Assembly (NCBI GenBank): GCA_963712905.1
Contig: CAVQJU010000008.1
Location: 62,001-126,000 of the forward strand
DNA from: CAVQJU01 sp963712905
Lineage (GTDB): Bacteria; Acidobacteriota; Vicinamibacteria; Vicinamibacterales; CAVVIG01
DNA length: 64,000 nt
Direction: 5' to 3'
Below, piece after piece: positions 28,558 to 37,373 of this stretch. Position 1 is the stretch's first letter, and each line of letters begins with the position of its first letter. Under the pieces are notes generated by a model that made no database searches, was not told the DNA's origin, and saw only the letters and a list, made by a program, of their open reading frames with translations. The translations under genes were made by a program, and so were the position numbers.

Positions 28558-28607
28558 CGCGGGGCTTTCAGCCCCGCGACAACGCGGCCCTGAAAGGGCC
28601 GCGCTAC
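28554..28607. repeat. 54-bp palindromic double hairpin (REP-like) between convergent genes
   Basis: Outer ends GTAGCGCGG / CCGCGCTAC enclose two hairpins: GCGGGGCT-TTC-AGCCCCGC (28559-28577) and GCGGCCCT-GAA-AGGGCCGC (28584-28602). The TAG near the left end is the stop codon of the upstream gene; the right end overlaps the stop of the minus-strand gene. A near-copy is at 42401-42451. Confidence 0.85.
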
Positions 28608-29488
28608 TTCTGCCCGCTGGCCCGCGCCTGCTCGCGCGCGAGCACGGCCTGGTCGCGGTCGCCGTCGCCATGCGCCACCGCGCCCAGCAACCGATCGCGG
28701 TAGACGTTGTGGCTCGGCATCGGCACGCGCGCGATGTCGGCCGCGGCGGCGATCAGGTTCGCGTCCTTGAGACCGACCGTGATCGGAGAGCCCACCGTAT
28801 CCCAGCTCTCGTCGACCATCGTCTTGCCGTAGCCGGTGTAAGCGGGCGAGCCTGCAAACAGCCCCTGCGCGATGATGTCGTAGAAGGTCGCCGGCGCCAC
28901 GTCGTAGCCGCGCACGAGCGACAGGCCTTCGGCCATCGCCACCATGGCGCAGCCGAGCAGCATGTTGTTGGCGAGCTTGATGGCCGTGGCGCTCTCCGGC
29001 AGCGGCCCGGCGTGAAACGTGCGACGGCCCATGAGATCGAGCAGCGGAGCGCAGACGCGAACCGCTTCGTCCGGCCCGCCCGAGACGATGCCCAGCTGCC
29101 CGGATGCCGCCAGGTCGGGCCGCCCGAGTACTGGCGCGGCCACCAGCACCTGGCCGGCGGCGGCGTGGGCCGAGGCGAGCGCCCTGATGGCGCCAACACC
29201 GTATGTGCCCATCGCCAGGTGGATCGCACCCTTCGGCAACGAGTCGCACAAGCCTCCGGGCCTCGACGCGATATCGAGGACGGCAGCGTCCTCGACGAGC
29301 ATCGTGACCACGACGTCGCGTCCTGCGCAGACCTCCGCGACCGAAGCCGCGGCGCGGGCGCCCGCGGCGGCGAGCGGTTCAGCCTGCGCGCTGATGGCGT
29401 CGTAGACGGCCAGATCGTGCCCGCCCCCGAGGATTCGCTGAGCCATGCCGCGGCCCATGCGGCCGAGTCCGATGAATGCGATGTTCAT
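28604..29488 (-). CDS. NAD(P)-dependent beta-hydroxyacid dehydrogenase, paralogue 2
   Basis: 294-residue oxidoreductase of the 3-hydroxyisobutyrate/glyoxylate-succinic-semialdehyde reductase family. The Rossmann motif is FIGLGRMGRGMAQRIL at the N-terminus; the catalytic Lys is in AIKLANNMLL near residue 170; the C-terminal helical domain follows. It starts 1 nt after the stop of the paralogue at 29490, so the two form an operon from tandem duplication. They share AAPVLGRPD and the GQLxIVxGGP stretch. Substrate unknown. Confidence 0.85.
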   Translation of the reverse strand: MNIAFIGLGRMGRGMAQRILGGGHDLAVYDAISAQAEPLAAAGARAAASVAEVCAGRDVVVTMLVEDAAVLDIASRPGGLCDSLPKGAIHLAMGTYGVGAIRALASAHAAAGQVLVAAPVLGRPDLAASGQLGIVSGGPDEAVRVCAPLLDLMGRRTFHAGPLPESATAIKLANNMLLGCAMVAMAEGLSLVRGYDVAPATFYDIIAQGLFAGSPAYTGYGKTMVDESWDTVGSPITVGLKDANLIAAAADIARVPMPSHNVYRDRLLGAVAHGDGDRDQAVLAREQARASGQK

Positions 29489-29489
29489 G

Positions 29490-30371
29490 TCAATCCAGCC
29501 CGCACGCGCGGCCCTGCTCGCGCGCCAGCACCGCCCAGTCCTTGTCGGTCTCGCCGTGCGCGATCGCGCCGATGAGGCGATCGCGAACCACGCTGCCGCT
29601 CGGCAGCGGCACCCTGGCCAGTTCGCCGGCCGCCAGTGCGAGCTTGACGTCCTTCAAGCCGAGGGCGGCGGTGAAGCCGGGCTTGTCGTACGCCTGATCG
29701 ACCATCAGCTTCCCGTACACCTTGTAGGCCGGCGCTGCGAAAAGGCCTTCGGTGATCACCTCGTAAAAAACCTGCGGCTGCACGCCGTACTTCCGCACGA
29801 GCGCGAACCCCTCGGCCATGGCTTCGATGGCGCACGCGAGCACGAAGTTGTTGGCGAGCTTGATCGCGATGGCCGCCTCGGGCCTGGCGCCGGCCTCGGC
29901 GGTCTTGCGGCCCATCACCTGGAACGCGGGCTCGCAGCGCTTGATCGCGTCGGCAGGGCCTCCCGCGACGATCACGAGCTGGCCCGCGGCGGCCGCATCG
30001 GGACGGCCGAGCACCGGCGCGGCTATGAGCGTCTGGCCGCTTTCGGCATGCGCGGCCGCGAGCGTCTGAATCGCCGCGGCACTGTGGGTGCCCATCGCCA
30101 CGTGAACGCCGCCCCGGGGCAGCGATTGCCGGATGCCTCCGGTGCCCAGCGCCACCTCGTTCAGCGCCGCATCGTCGGACACCATGCTGATGACGATGTC
30201 GCGGTCCTTGCAGGCGCCGGCCACCGTGGACGCGGTCTTCGCGCCTGCCTTCTCGAGGTCCGCCGCTTTTCCCGCCGTCCGATTGAAAACGAGCAGGTCG
30301 TGACCGCCGCCCAGGAGCCTCTGACCCATGCCCTGGCCCATGCGGCCCAGACCAATCAACCCAACCTTCAT
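29490..30371 (-). CDS. NAD(P)-dependent beta-hydroxyacid dehydrogenase, paralogue 1
   Basis: 293 residues, first gene of the pair. LIGLGRMGQGMGQRLL binds the dinucleotide, NRT after beta-strand 2 suggests NADP preference (Arg next to the ribose), and KLANNFVLA carries the catalytic Lys. A good Shine-Dalgarno (gggagg, 6 nt before the ATG), a TATGAT -10 and a FadR-like dyad are upstream. It probably reduces a small aldehyde or beta-hydroxyacid; the exact substrate cannot be told from sequence. Confidence 0.85.
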   Translation of the reverse strand: MKVGLIGLGRMGQGMGQRLLGGGHDLLVFNRTAGKAADLEKAGAKTASTVAGACKDRDIVISMVSDDAALNEVALGTGGIRQSLPRGGVHVAMGTHSAAAIQTLAAAHAESGQTLIAAPVLGRPDAAAAGQLVIVAGGPADAIKRCEPAFQVMGRKTAEAGARPEAAIAIKLANNFVLACAIEAMAEGFALVRKYGVQPQVFYEVITEGLFAAPAYKVYGKLMVDQAYDKPGFTAALGLKDVKLALAAGELARVPLPSGSVVRDRLIGAIAHGETDKDWAVLAREQGRACGLD

Positions 30372-30395
30372 GAAACGCCTCCCGTAAGTCCGCCA

Positions 30396-30416
30396 ATCAT
30401 ACTAGTGGCCTGACCA
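30396..30416 (-). promoter_or_regulatory. promoter and FadR-like dyad of the dehydrogenase pair
   Basis: Minus-strand TATGAT (30396-30401) lies 24 nt before the ATG. Just behind it on the upstream side is TGGCCTGACCA (30406-30416), one mismatch from TGGTCNGACCA, the operator core of FadR-type GntR repressors. The position in the spacer/-35 region fits repression. No GntR gene is in the window. Confidence 0.4.
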
Positions 30417-30527
30417 CATCACGACCGGCCGCGCGGTCGGACGACGGCCCGGCTGGGTAAATGAATCCGTCGTATCCCGCGTATTTACTTGTGGTTGAGC
30501 CACCAGTTCCTGCCGGACCGGGGGCGT

Positions 30528-30556
30528 CTTACATGCGCAAAATTCTGGGGTATTCT
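30528..30556 (+). promoter_or_regulatory. putative promoter of the DUF1592 cassette
   Basis: CTTACA and TATTCT spaced by 17 nt; the -10 ends 8 nt before the ATG, implying a leaderless mRNA. Upstream, GTAAAT (30457) and ATTTAC (30483) form an inverted repeat 20 nt apart that may be an operator. Confidence 0.45.
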
Positions 30557-30564
30557 GTAATCAG

Positions 30565-33142
30565 ATGAACCGCCTCATAGTTGCTGGCTTCATTGGACTT
30601 ACCTGTGCCGTGGTGCTGTCGGCGCAGACGCCGGCGCCGGCTGCGCCGAGTCCCCGAACCGCGGCACCGGCGATCTCGCCCGTCCCCGCGCCGGTCGCAG
30701 TGACAGGCACGACGCCGGTGTTGGATGCGGCCGCCGAACGCGACCTGCTGAATCGCTACTGCGTCGGGTGTCACAGCGAACGCGCCAAGGCCGCGGGCAT
30801 GGATTCCGCGCGGAAGATCGCGCTCGATTCCGTCGATCTGGCCAATGTCCACCCGCACGCCGAGAAGCTCGAGCTGGTCGTTCGCAAGCTCCGCGCGGGC
30901 ATGATGCCGCCGGCAGGGGCGCGCCGGCCCGAGCCGGCGGTCTACAAGTCGATGATTTCGTGGCTCGAGAATGAGCTCGACCGGACCGCGACGCCATACA
31001 CGCCGCCGCCTGGCCTCCATCGCCTGAACCGAACCGAATACGCGAACGCGGTTCGCGATCTGCTCGATCTCGACATCGATCCCGCGAAGTACCTGCCGAC
31101 CGACGACTCGACGCACGGCTTCGACAACATCGCCGGCACGCTTGGCATCTCGTCGACGCTCGTCGAAGCGTACGTGTCGGCGGCGGGGAAGATCAGCCGG
31201 CTGGCGATCGGCGAAGCGGCGACGCCGACGCTGGTCGTGTACCGGACGCCGGAGGACACGTCGCAGGACTATCACATCGAGGGGCTGCCGTTCGGCACCC
31301 GCGGCGGGATGCTTCTGAACCACGTGTTCCCGTCCGACGGCGAGTACACGGTCACCGTGACGCCGATTTTCGGCGACAACATGTCGCCGACGGGGTTCGG
31401 ATCGGTGCCGTGCGAAAAGCTGGAAGTGATCCTGGATGGCGAGCGGCTGGAGCTGCTCGATTGGCAGGGCGGCGGGCGGTTCGGCGTGCCGACGCCCAAC
31501 TGCGGGCGCGGCCGCGGAGCGGCGGCGGCGCCGGCCCCGACTCCAGCTCCAGCGCCGGCCAGGGGCGGCGGGTTCAACCGCAACGCTGTGCCCAAGATGA
31601 TCGTTCGCTTCAAGACGACGGCCGGTCCGCATGCGGTCGGCGTGACGTTCCCGCAGACCAACTTCGCGCCGCTGCTCGATCTCGATCAGCACTTCCAGCG
31701 CGACACGCTCCAGACCGGGCCGACGCCAGGTTTCACGTTCTTCCCTCATGTCGGCACGGTGCGGATCGAAGGACCCTTCAACGCGACGGACGCCAAGGAT
31801 TCGCCGAGCCGCCGGAAGATGTTCGTGTGCCACCCTTCGGCCGCTGCCGAGGATACGGCGTGCGCCCGGCGCATCGTCTCGAAGCTCGTCACTCGCGCCT
31901 ATCGCCGGCCGGCATCCACGGCTGACGTCGATCTGCTGATGAAGTTCTACGCGACGGCCACAAAGAGAAGGCTTCGACGAAGGCATCGAGATGGTGCTGG
32001 CCCGCGTGCTGGCGTCGCCGAAGTTCATTTATCGCATCGAGACCGAGCCGGCCAACGCGAAGCTGAACACGCCGTACCAGATTTCCGATTTGGATCTGGC
32101 GTCCCGCCTGTCCTTCTTCCTGTGGAGCACCAGCCCCGACGATGAGCTGATCACGGTCGCGAGCCAGGGCCGGCTCAAGGATCCGGCGGTGCTCGAGCGG
32201 CAGGTCCGCCGCATGCTGAAGGATCCGCGCGCGGAAGCGCTCGCGGAGAATTTCGCGGGCCAGTGGCTGAACCTGCGCGGCCTGCAGAGCTCGGTCCGCT
32301 GCCGTTGCTTTACCCGGACTTCGACGACCCGCTGCGGCAGGCCATGCGGCGCGAAGTCGAGCTGCTGTTCGACAGCATCGTCCGCGAGGATCGCAGCGTC
32401 GTCGATCTGCTGAACGCCGACTACACGTTCGTCAACGAGCGGCTGGCCAAGCACTACGGGATTCCGAACATCTACGGCAGCCAGTTCCGGCGCGTCACGC
32501 TCGGCCCGGACATGGATGACCGCCGGGGCCTGCTCGGCAAGGGCGCGTTTCTGGTGACGACGTCCAAACCGGAACGCACCTCGCCGGTGACGCGCGGCAA
32601 GTGGATCATGGGGAACATCCTCGGCATGAGCCCGCCGGATCCGCCGCCGAACGTGCCGCCGCTGCCGCCGCGCCCGGCGGACGCGACCGGCAACGCCAAC
32701 GAGCCGACGATGCGGCAGACGATGCTGGACCATCGCGTGCGCGCGGACTGCATCCAGTGCCACGCCATGATGGATCCGATCGGGTTCTCGCTCGAGAACT
32801 TCGACGGCGATCGGGCTGTGGCGGACGCTCGACGCGAACCAGCCGATCGATGCGTCGTCGCAGGTCTTCGACGGGACGAAGATCGACGGCCCGGCCGGGC
32901 TGCGCAAGTGGCTGTTCGCCTACTCCGATCAGTTCGTCGAGGTCGTCGCCGAGAAGCTGCTGACCTACGGGCTCGGCCGCGGCGTCGAGTACCAGGACAT
33001 GCCGCTGGTCCGCTCGATTTCGCGCGACGCCGCGAAGAGCGACAACCGGTTCTCGGCGCTCGTGCTCGGCGTCGTCAAGAGCAAGCCGTTTCAGATGAAC
33101 ATGAAGGTTCAGGACGCACCCGTTTCGTCCGGGGGCAATTAG
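30565..33142 (+). CDS. secreted DUF1587/DUF1592/DUF1588/DUF1585 protein with cytochrome-like heme motif, four indels
   Basis: Large exported protein of the planctomycete/acidobacterial DUF1592 type, about 859 residues after correction. It has an N-terminal signal peptide, a CVGCH heme-type motif near residue 67, DUF1587 (RLNRTEYANAVRDLLDLD), DUF1595/1592 (ASPKFIYRIETEP, LASRLSFFLWSTSPDDEL), DUF1588 (ERLAKHYGIPNIYGSQFRRV, CIQCHAMMDPIGFSLENFD) and DUF1585 (KLLTYGLGRGVEYQDMP). Missing C near 31952, missing G near 31970, missing C near 32297 and one extra G near 32806 break the frame; each correction restores the expected residues and the total length becomes a multiple of three. Function is unproven; co-occurrence with DUF1552 suggests a surface oxidative or degradative system. 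Confidence 0.85.
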
Positions 33143-34549
33143 ATGTATCATCTCCAAGAAACACATTCGCGCGCCGGACGTTTCTGCGGGGGGCCGGCAT
33201 CACGTTGGCGCTGCCGCTGCTCGACGCGATGGTTCCCGCAGCGACGGTGCTGGCGCAGACGGCCGCTGCGCCGAAGAGCCGGTTCACGGGGATCTTCTTC
33301 CCGCACGGGATGGCGCCGGGCTATTGGGTGCCGGAGCAGGAAGGCGCGCTTCCGGAGAAGCTGCCGCTCATCCTCGAGTCGCTGAAGAGCGTCAAGGATC
33401 AGACGGTCGTGCTGAGCGGGCTCTGGTCGAAGTCGGCGGAGCCGCCCGAGGGGACGACCGGTTCGGATCACTGGGTGGCCGCCGCGTTTCTGACCGGCAT
33501 CAAGCCGCGCAAGACCGCCGGGTCCGACGCGACCGTCGGCAGCGCGACGATCGATCAGCTGATCGCGCGGAAGATCGGCCAGGAAACGCTGCTGCCGTCG
33601 CTGCAGCTGGCGGTCGAGGATCCGAACTCGAGCTCGAGCAACTGCGGCGAAGGCTACAGCTGCTCGTACACCAACTCGATCTCGTGGATCGAGCTGCCGA
33701 CGCCGGCGAACGAGCCGATGGCGCGGACGAGCCCGCTGCCGATGGAGCTCAATCCGCAGGTGGTGTTCGAGCGCCTGTTCGGGAGCGGGGCGACGCCGGA
33801 AGTGCGCGCCGCGCGCATGAAGCCAGAACCGCAGCATTCTCGATTCGCTGCTCGGCGAGCTGGCCGGCCTGAAGAAGGACCTCGGCGCCGGCGATCAGCG
33901 AATCGTCAGCCAGTACACGGACGAGATCCGCGAGATCGAGCGCCGCATCCAGCTCGCGGCCAAGGCCTCGAGCCAGTGCCGACGCATCGACCTGCCGCCG
34001 GGCGTGCCGGAGCAGTTCGACGACCACATCAAGCTGCAATTCGATCTCACCGCGCTCGCGTTCCAGGCGGACATCACGCGCGTGGCGACGCTGCTCGGCG
34101 CCCGCGACCTGACCGGCCGGAGCTATCCGTTCCCGAAGAGCGATCTCTTCCCGAACGGCGGCATCAGCGTCGGGTTCCATGGCGGATCGCATCACCAGGA
34201 CGACCCGACGCAGATTCGGCGATACGCGGACCTCAACCGCTATCACGTGTCGACGCTCGCGTATTTCGCCGAGAAGCTGCAGTCCATTCCCGACGGCGAC
34301 GGCACGCTGCTCGATCACTCGCTGATTCTGTACGGCACGAACATGGGGAATTCGAACCAGCATCAGCACTACGACGTGCCGCACATCCTCGTCGGCGGCG
34401 CCAACGGGCAGCTCAAGGGCAACCGCCATGTCGCCTACGAGCGCAAGACGGTCACTACCGGCAACCTGCTGCTGAACGTGCTCGACATGTACGGCATCCA
34501 CCAGGAGAAGCAGGGCGACAGCACAGGCCCGCTGCCGAAGCTGACGTGA
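33143..34549 (+). CDS. DUF1552 protein with Tat-like signal, three indels
   Basis: About 467 residues after correction. The N-terminus becomes MIISKKHIRRRTFLRGAG, a twin-arginine export signal, when the extra T at 33146 and an extra G near 33171 are removed; an extra C near 33823 restores KQNRSILDSLLGELAGL. The body is a DUF1552 domain (FPHGMAPGYWVPEQEG, GSDHWVAAAFLTG, SYTNSISW, FHGGSHHQDDP, YGTNMGNSNQHQHYDVPHIL). Three insertions sum to one codon, so the observed span is in register. It starts on the base after the DUF1592 stop; such pairs are usual in this family. Confidence 0.85.
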
Positions 34550-34554
34550 CGTCG

Positions 34555-36501
34555 ATGAATAGCCGCTTCGTCGCCTGTGTCGGCGTCCTGGTGCTCTGCC
34601 TGACGGCGTTTGGCCGTGGCGCGGGCAAGAGCGACGTGGCCGATGCCGCCATGAAGGGCGACCGGACGACGCTGCGCGCGCTCCTGCAGCAGAAGGCTGA
34701 CGTCAGCGCTCCGCAGATCGACGGCGCGACGGCGCTCCACTGGGCCGTGTACCGCGGCGACGTCGAGATGGCCGACCTGCTGATTCGCGCCGGCGCCAAC
34801 CTGAAGGCCGTGAACCGCGAGGGCGTCACGCCGCTGGCCATGGCGTCGCTCTACGGCAACGCGCCGATGATTTCGCGGCTGCTCAAGGCGGGCGCCGAGG
34901 CCGCCGAAGTCGGGCCCAACGGGCAAACCGCTCTGATGCTGGCGGCGCGAAACGGCAACCCCGACGCCGTTCGCGTGCTGCTCGAGGGCGGCGCAAAGGT
35001 CAACGCCAGGGAAACGCTTCGCGGCACGACGGCGCTGATGTGGGCCGCGGAGCAGAAGCACCCCGAGGCCGTCAAGGCGCTGCTCGCGGGCGGCGCGGAT
35101 TTCGCGGCGAAATCCGGCGGCGCGGGCCTCCCGCGCAACTACCTGGCGCCCCGCGTGAACACCGCCGTCGTCAAGGCGTCCGCCCAGCGATACGCCAGGG
35201 CAGCGGCCGCGGGCCGCACGTACGAAGAACAGCTCAAGTGGGAGCAGGCGAACGGCCAGGACACCGGGCCGCCGAGCATCGGCGATCAGCTGGCTCGCAT
35301 TCAGCAGCAGGAAGCCGCGGCCGCTGCGCAGACGCAGCCGCCGCCCGCTGCCGGTCCGACGCCGGCCGCTCCGGCCGGCGGGCAGGCCGCTGCGGCGAAC
35401 GGACGGGGACGCGGCGGCGCGGGACGGGGCGCGGCCCCAGCGGCAGGCGCTGGCAGCGGAGTGGCGCCCGTCGAAGAGGAACCCGACGACAACGAAGTCG
35501 TCGTCGCCGGCCTGGTCGGAAGCGGCGGCGGCGGGCTGACGGCGCTCGTGTTTGCGGCCCGTGAAGGCGATCTCGCGTCGGCGAAGCTGCTGCTCGATGC
35601 GGGCGCGGACATCAATCAGACCACCGAATACGGGTGGACGCCGCTGCTGACGGCAACCAACAACCGGCACTACGCGCTCGGCAAGTTCCTGCTGGAAAAA
35701 GGCGCGGACCCGAACACGGCCAACAAGGGCGGCTGGACGCCGCTGTACCTCGCCACAGACAACCGCAACATCGAAGGTGGCGACTACCCGGTTCCCAAGC
35801 CGGACATGGACCATCTCGAGTACATCAAGTCGCTGCTCGGGCACGGCGCCGATCCGAACGGGCGGGTCCGGGACAACACGCTGACGCGCACGATCTTCAC
35901 CATGCAGTGGTTTTACGAGGACGGCTGCACGCCGTTCGTGCGTGCCGCGCAATCGAGCGACAGCGAGTTGATGCAACTGCTGCTCGACTGGGGCGCCGAT
36001 CCGTTCATTGCGACGGCGTACGCCGACACCGCGCTCACGGCCGCGGCCGGGATCGGGTGGGTCGAAGGGGTCACGTACGAGCGGTCACCGAAGGACAACC
36101 TCGAAGCCGTCAAGATGCTCGTGTACCTGGGCCTCGACGTGAACGCGGCCAACCGCGACGGCCGTACGCCGCTGATGGGCGCGGCGCTCAAGGGCCGGAA
36201 CGACGTCGTGCAGTTTCTCGTCGATCACGGCGCCATCCTGGATCAGCGCGACGGCGGCAGCCGCGACACGCACGCGGCGTCCTCGAAGCTGGCCGGCCAC
36301 ACATGGCAGGCGATCGACTACGCCGACGGCCTGGTGCGCGTGGGTGTGCAGTCGGCCGTCAACCGTCCCGAGACGGCCGCGCTGATTCGCAAGATGATGA
36401 TGGAACGGAACATGGTGGTCCCGCCGCCCAACCGCGTGGTCGACTCGATCTGCGTGGTGTCGATCTGCCAGGAGCGGCAGCCGACGGTCGCGAAACCCTG
36501 A
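34555..36501 (+). CDS. secreted ankyrin-repeat protein
   Basis: 648 residues with an N-terminal signal peptide (FVACVGVLVLCLTAFGRG) and two blocks of ankyrin repeats: four or five at residues 25-190 (DGATALHWAVYRGDVEMADL, GVTPLAMASLYGNAPMISRL, GQTALMLAARNGNPDAVRVL) and about six at 310-600 (LTALVFAAREGDLASAKLLL, GWTPLLTATNNRHYALGKFL). Between them lies a Pro/Ala/Gly-rich linker with a GRGRGGAGRG stretch. The C-terminus has two Cys (SICVVSICQE). Third gene of the DUF1592-DUF1552-ankyrin cassette, likely a binding partner of the other two in the periplasm. GTG 34546 is an alternative start. Confidence 0.88.
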   Translation: MNSRFVACVGVLVLCLTAFGRGAGKSDVADAAMKGDRTTLRALLQQKADVSAPQIDGATALHWAVYRGDVEMADLLIRAGANLKAVNREGVTPLAMASLYGNAPMISRLLKAGAEAAEVGPNGQTALMLAARNGNPDAVRVLLEGGAKVNARETLRGTTALMWAAEQKHPEAVKALLAGGADFAAKSGGAGLPRNYLAPRVNTAVVKASAQRYARAAAAGRTYEEQLKWEQANGQDTGPPSIGDQLARIQQQEAAAAAQTQPPPAAGPTPAAPAGGQAAAANGRGRGGAGRGAAPAAGAGSGVAPVEEEPDDNEVVVAGLVGSGGGGLTALVFAAREGDLASAKLLLDAGADINQTTEYGWTPLLTATNNRHYALGKFLLEKGADPNTANKGGWTPLYLATDNRNIEGGDYPVPKPDMDHLEYIKSLLGHGADPNGRVRDNTLTRTIFTMQWFYEDGCTPFVRAAQSSDSELMQLLLDWGADPFIATAYADTALTAAAGIGWVEGVTYERSPKDNLEAVKMLVYLGLDVNAANRDGRTPLMGAALKGRNDVVQFLVDHGAILDQRDGGSRDTHAASSKLAGHTWQAIDYADGLVRVGVQSAVNRPETAALIRKMMMERNMVVPPPNRVVDSICVVSICQERQPTVAKP

Positions 36502-36504
36502 AAT

Positions 36505-36624
36505 GGGGTAATCCGATAACTGGGTAACTTCGTAATTTTGCAGGCGGCCCTGGACGCCCGCAACAACCTCAGCGCCTGCGTTCGCCAATTACCAACTTAC
36601 CCAATCACCCGACTACCAAATTCA
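36505..36624. repeat. octad palindrome between convergent genes (terminator-like)
   Basis: Four 8-nt units of type TGGGTAAC (36505-36536) and five units of the complementary type CCAATTAC (36585-36624), joined by a loop closed by GCAGGCG (36540) and CGCCTGC (36573). The right half ends on the terC stop codon. The whole can form a branched hairpin of about 120 nt. Confidence 0.8.
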
Positions 36625-37359
36625 GAGCTGCTTGGTGTGCAGCTTGACCGGCGGCGTGTGCGACCCGCGCACGCGCAGATTGATCATCTCGACGAACACC
36701 GAGAAGCCCATCGCGAAGTAGATATAGCCCTTGGGCACGTGCATGCCCAGGCCGTCCCCGACCAGCGAGATCCCGATTAACAGCAGGAACGACAGCGCCA
36801 GCACCTTGATCGTCGGGTGCCGGTTCACGAACTCGCTGATGGGCTCAGCCGAGAACATCATCACCGCCACCGCCAGGACTACCGCGGTCACCATGATGCT
36901 CAGGTCTTCGGCCATGCCGACGGCCGTGATCACCGAATCGAGCGAGAAGACGATGTCGAGGAGCATGATCTGGGAGATGACGGCGCCGAATGACGGGGTG
37001 GCCCGCGGTATGTCGCGGGACTCGTCGCCTTCCAGCTTGTCGTGAATCTCGAGCGTCGCCTTGGCCAGCAGGAACAGGCCACCGCCGATGAGGATCAGAT
37101 CGCGGCCGGAAATCTCGCGACCGAAGACGGAGAAGAGCGGCGCCGTGAGCCGGATGATCCACGCGATGGACATCAGCAGCGCGATCCGCATGAACATCGC
37201 CGCTATCAGGCCGGTCCGCCTCGCGCGGGGCTGGCTCTCGCGCGGCAGCTTGCTCGAGAGAATCGAGATGAAGATGACGTTGTCGACCCCCAGGACGATC
37301 TCGAGGAACGTCAGCGTGACGAGAGCGAGGAGGCCGGCGGATGTGAGAAACGCGTCCAT
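36622..37359 (-). CDS. TerC-family integral membrane protein
   Basis: 245 residues, seven to nine hydrophobic helices. The metal-site signatures of TerC are present: FLEIVLGVDNVIFISIL near the N-terminus and LLDIVFSLDSVITAVGMA in the middle, each with the conserved Asp pair. Members export manganese or are tied to tellurite resistance; the ion is inferred. Last gene of a minus-strand run with the lycopene-cyclase-like gene 14 nt upstream. Confidence 0.9.
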   Translation of the reverse strand: MDAFLTSAGLLALVTLTFLEIVLGVDNVIFISILSSKLPRESQPRARRTGLIAAMFMRIALLMSIAWIIRLTAPLFSVFGREISGRDLILIGGGLFLLAKATLEIHDKLEGDESRDIPRATPSFGAVISQIMLLDIVFSLDSVITAVGMAEDLSIMVTAVVLAVAVMMFSAEPISEFVNRHPTIKVLALSFLLLIGISLVGDGLGMHVPKGYIYFAMGFSVFVEMINLRVRGSHTPPVKLHTKQL

Positions 37360-37373
37360 GGCCCTTCAACTTA

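Noticed and set aside
32263..36501. A 1412-residue continuous frame spanning three genes.
   Set aside because: It fuses parts of the DUF1592, DUF1552 and ankyrin genes only because indels shift frames; the out-of-frame part around 33.9-34.5 kb is meaningless.
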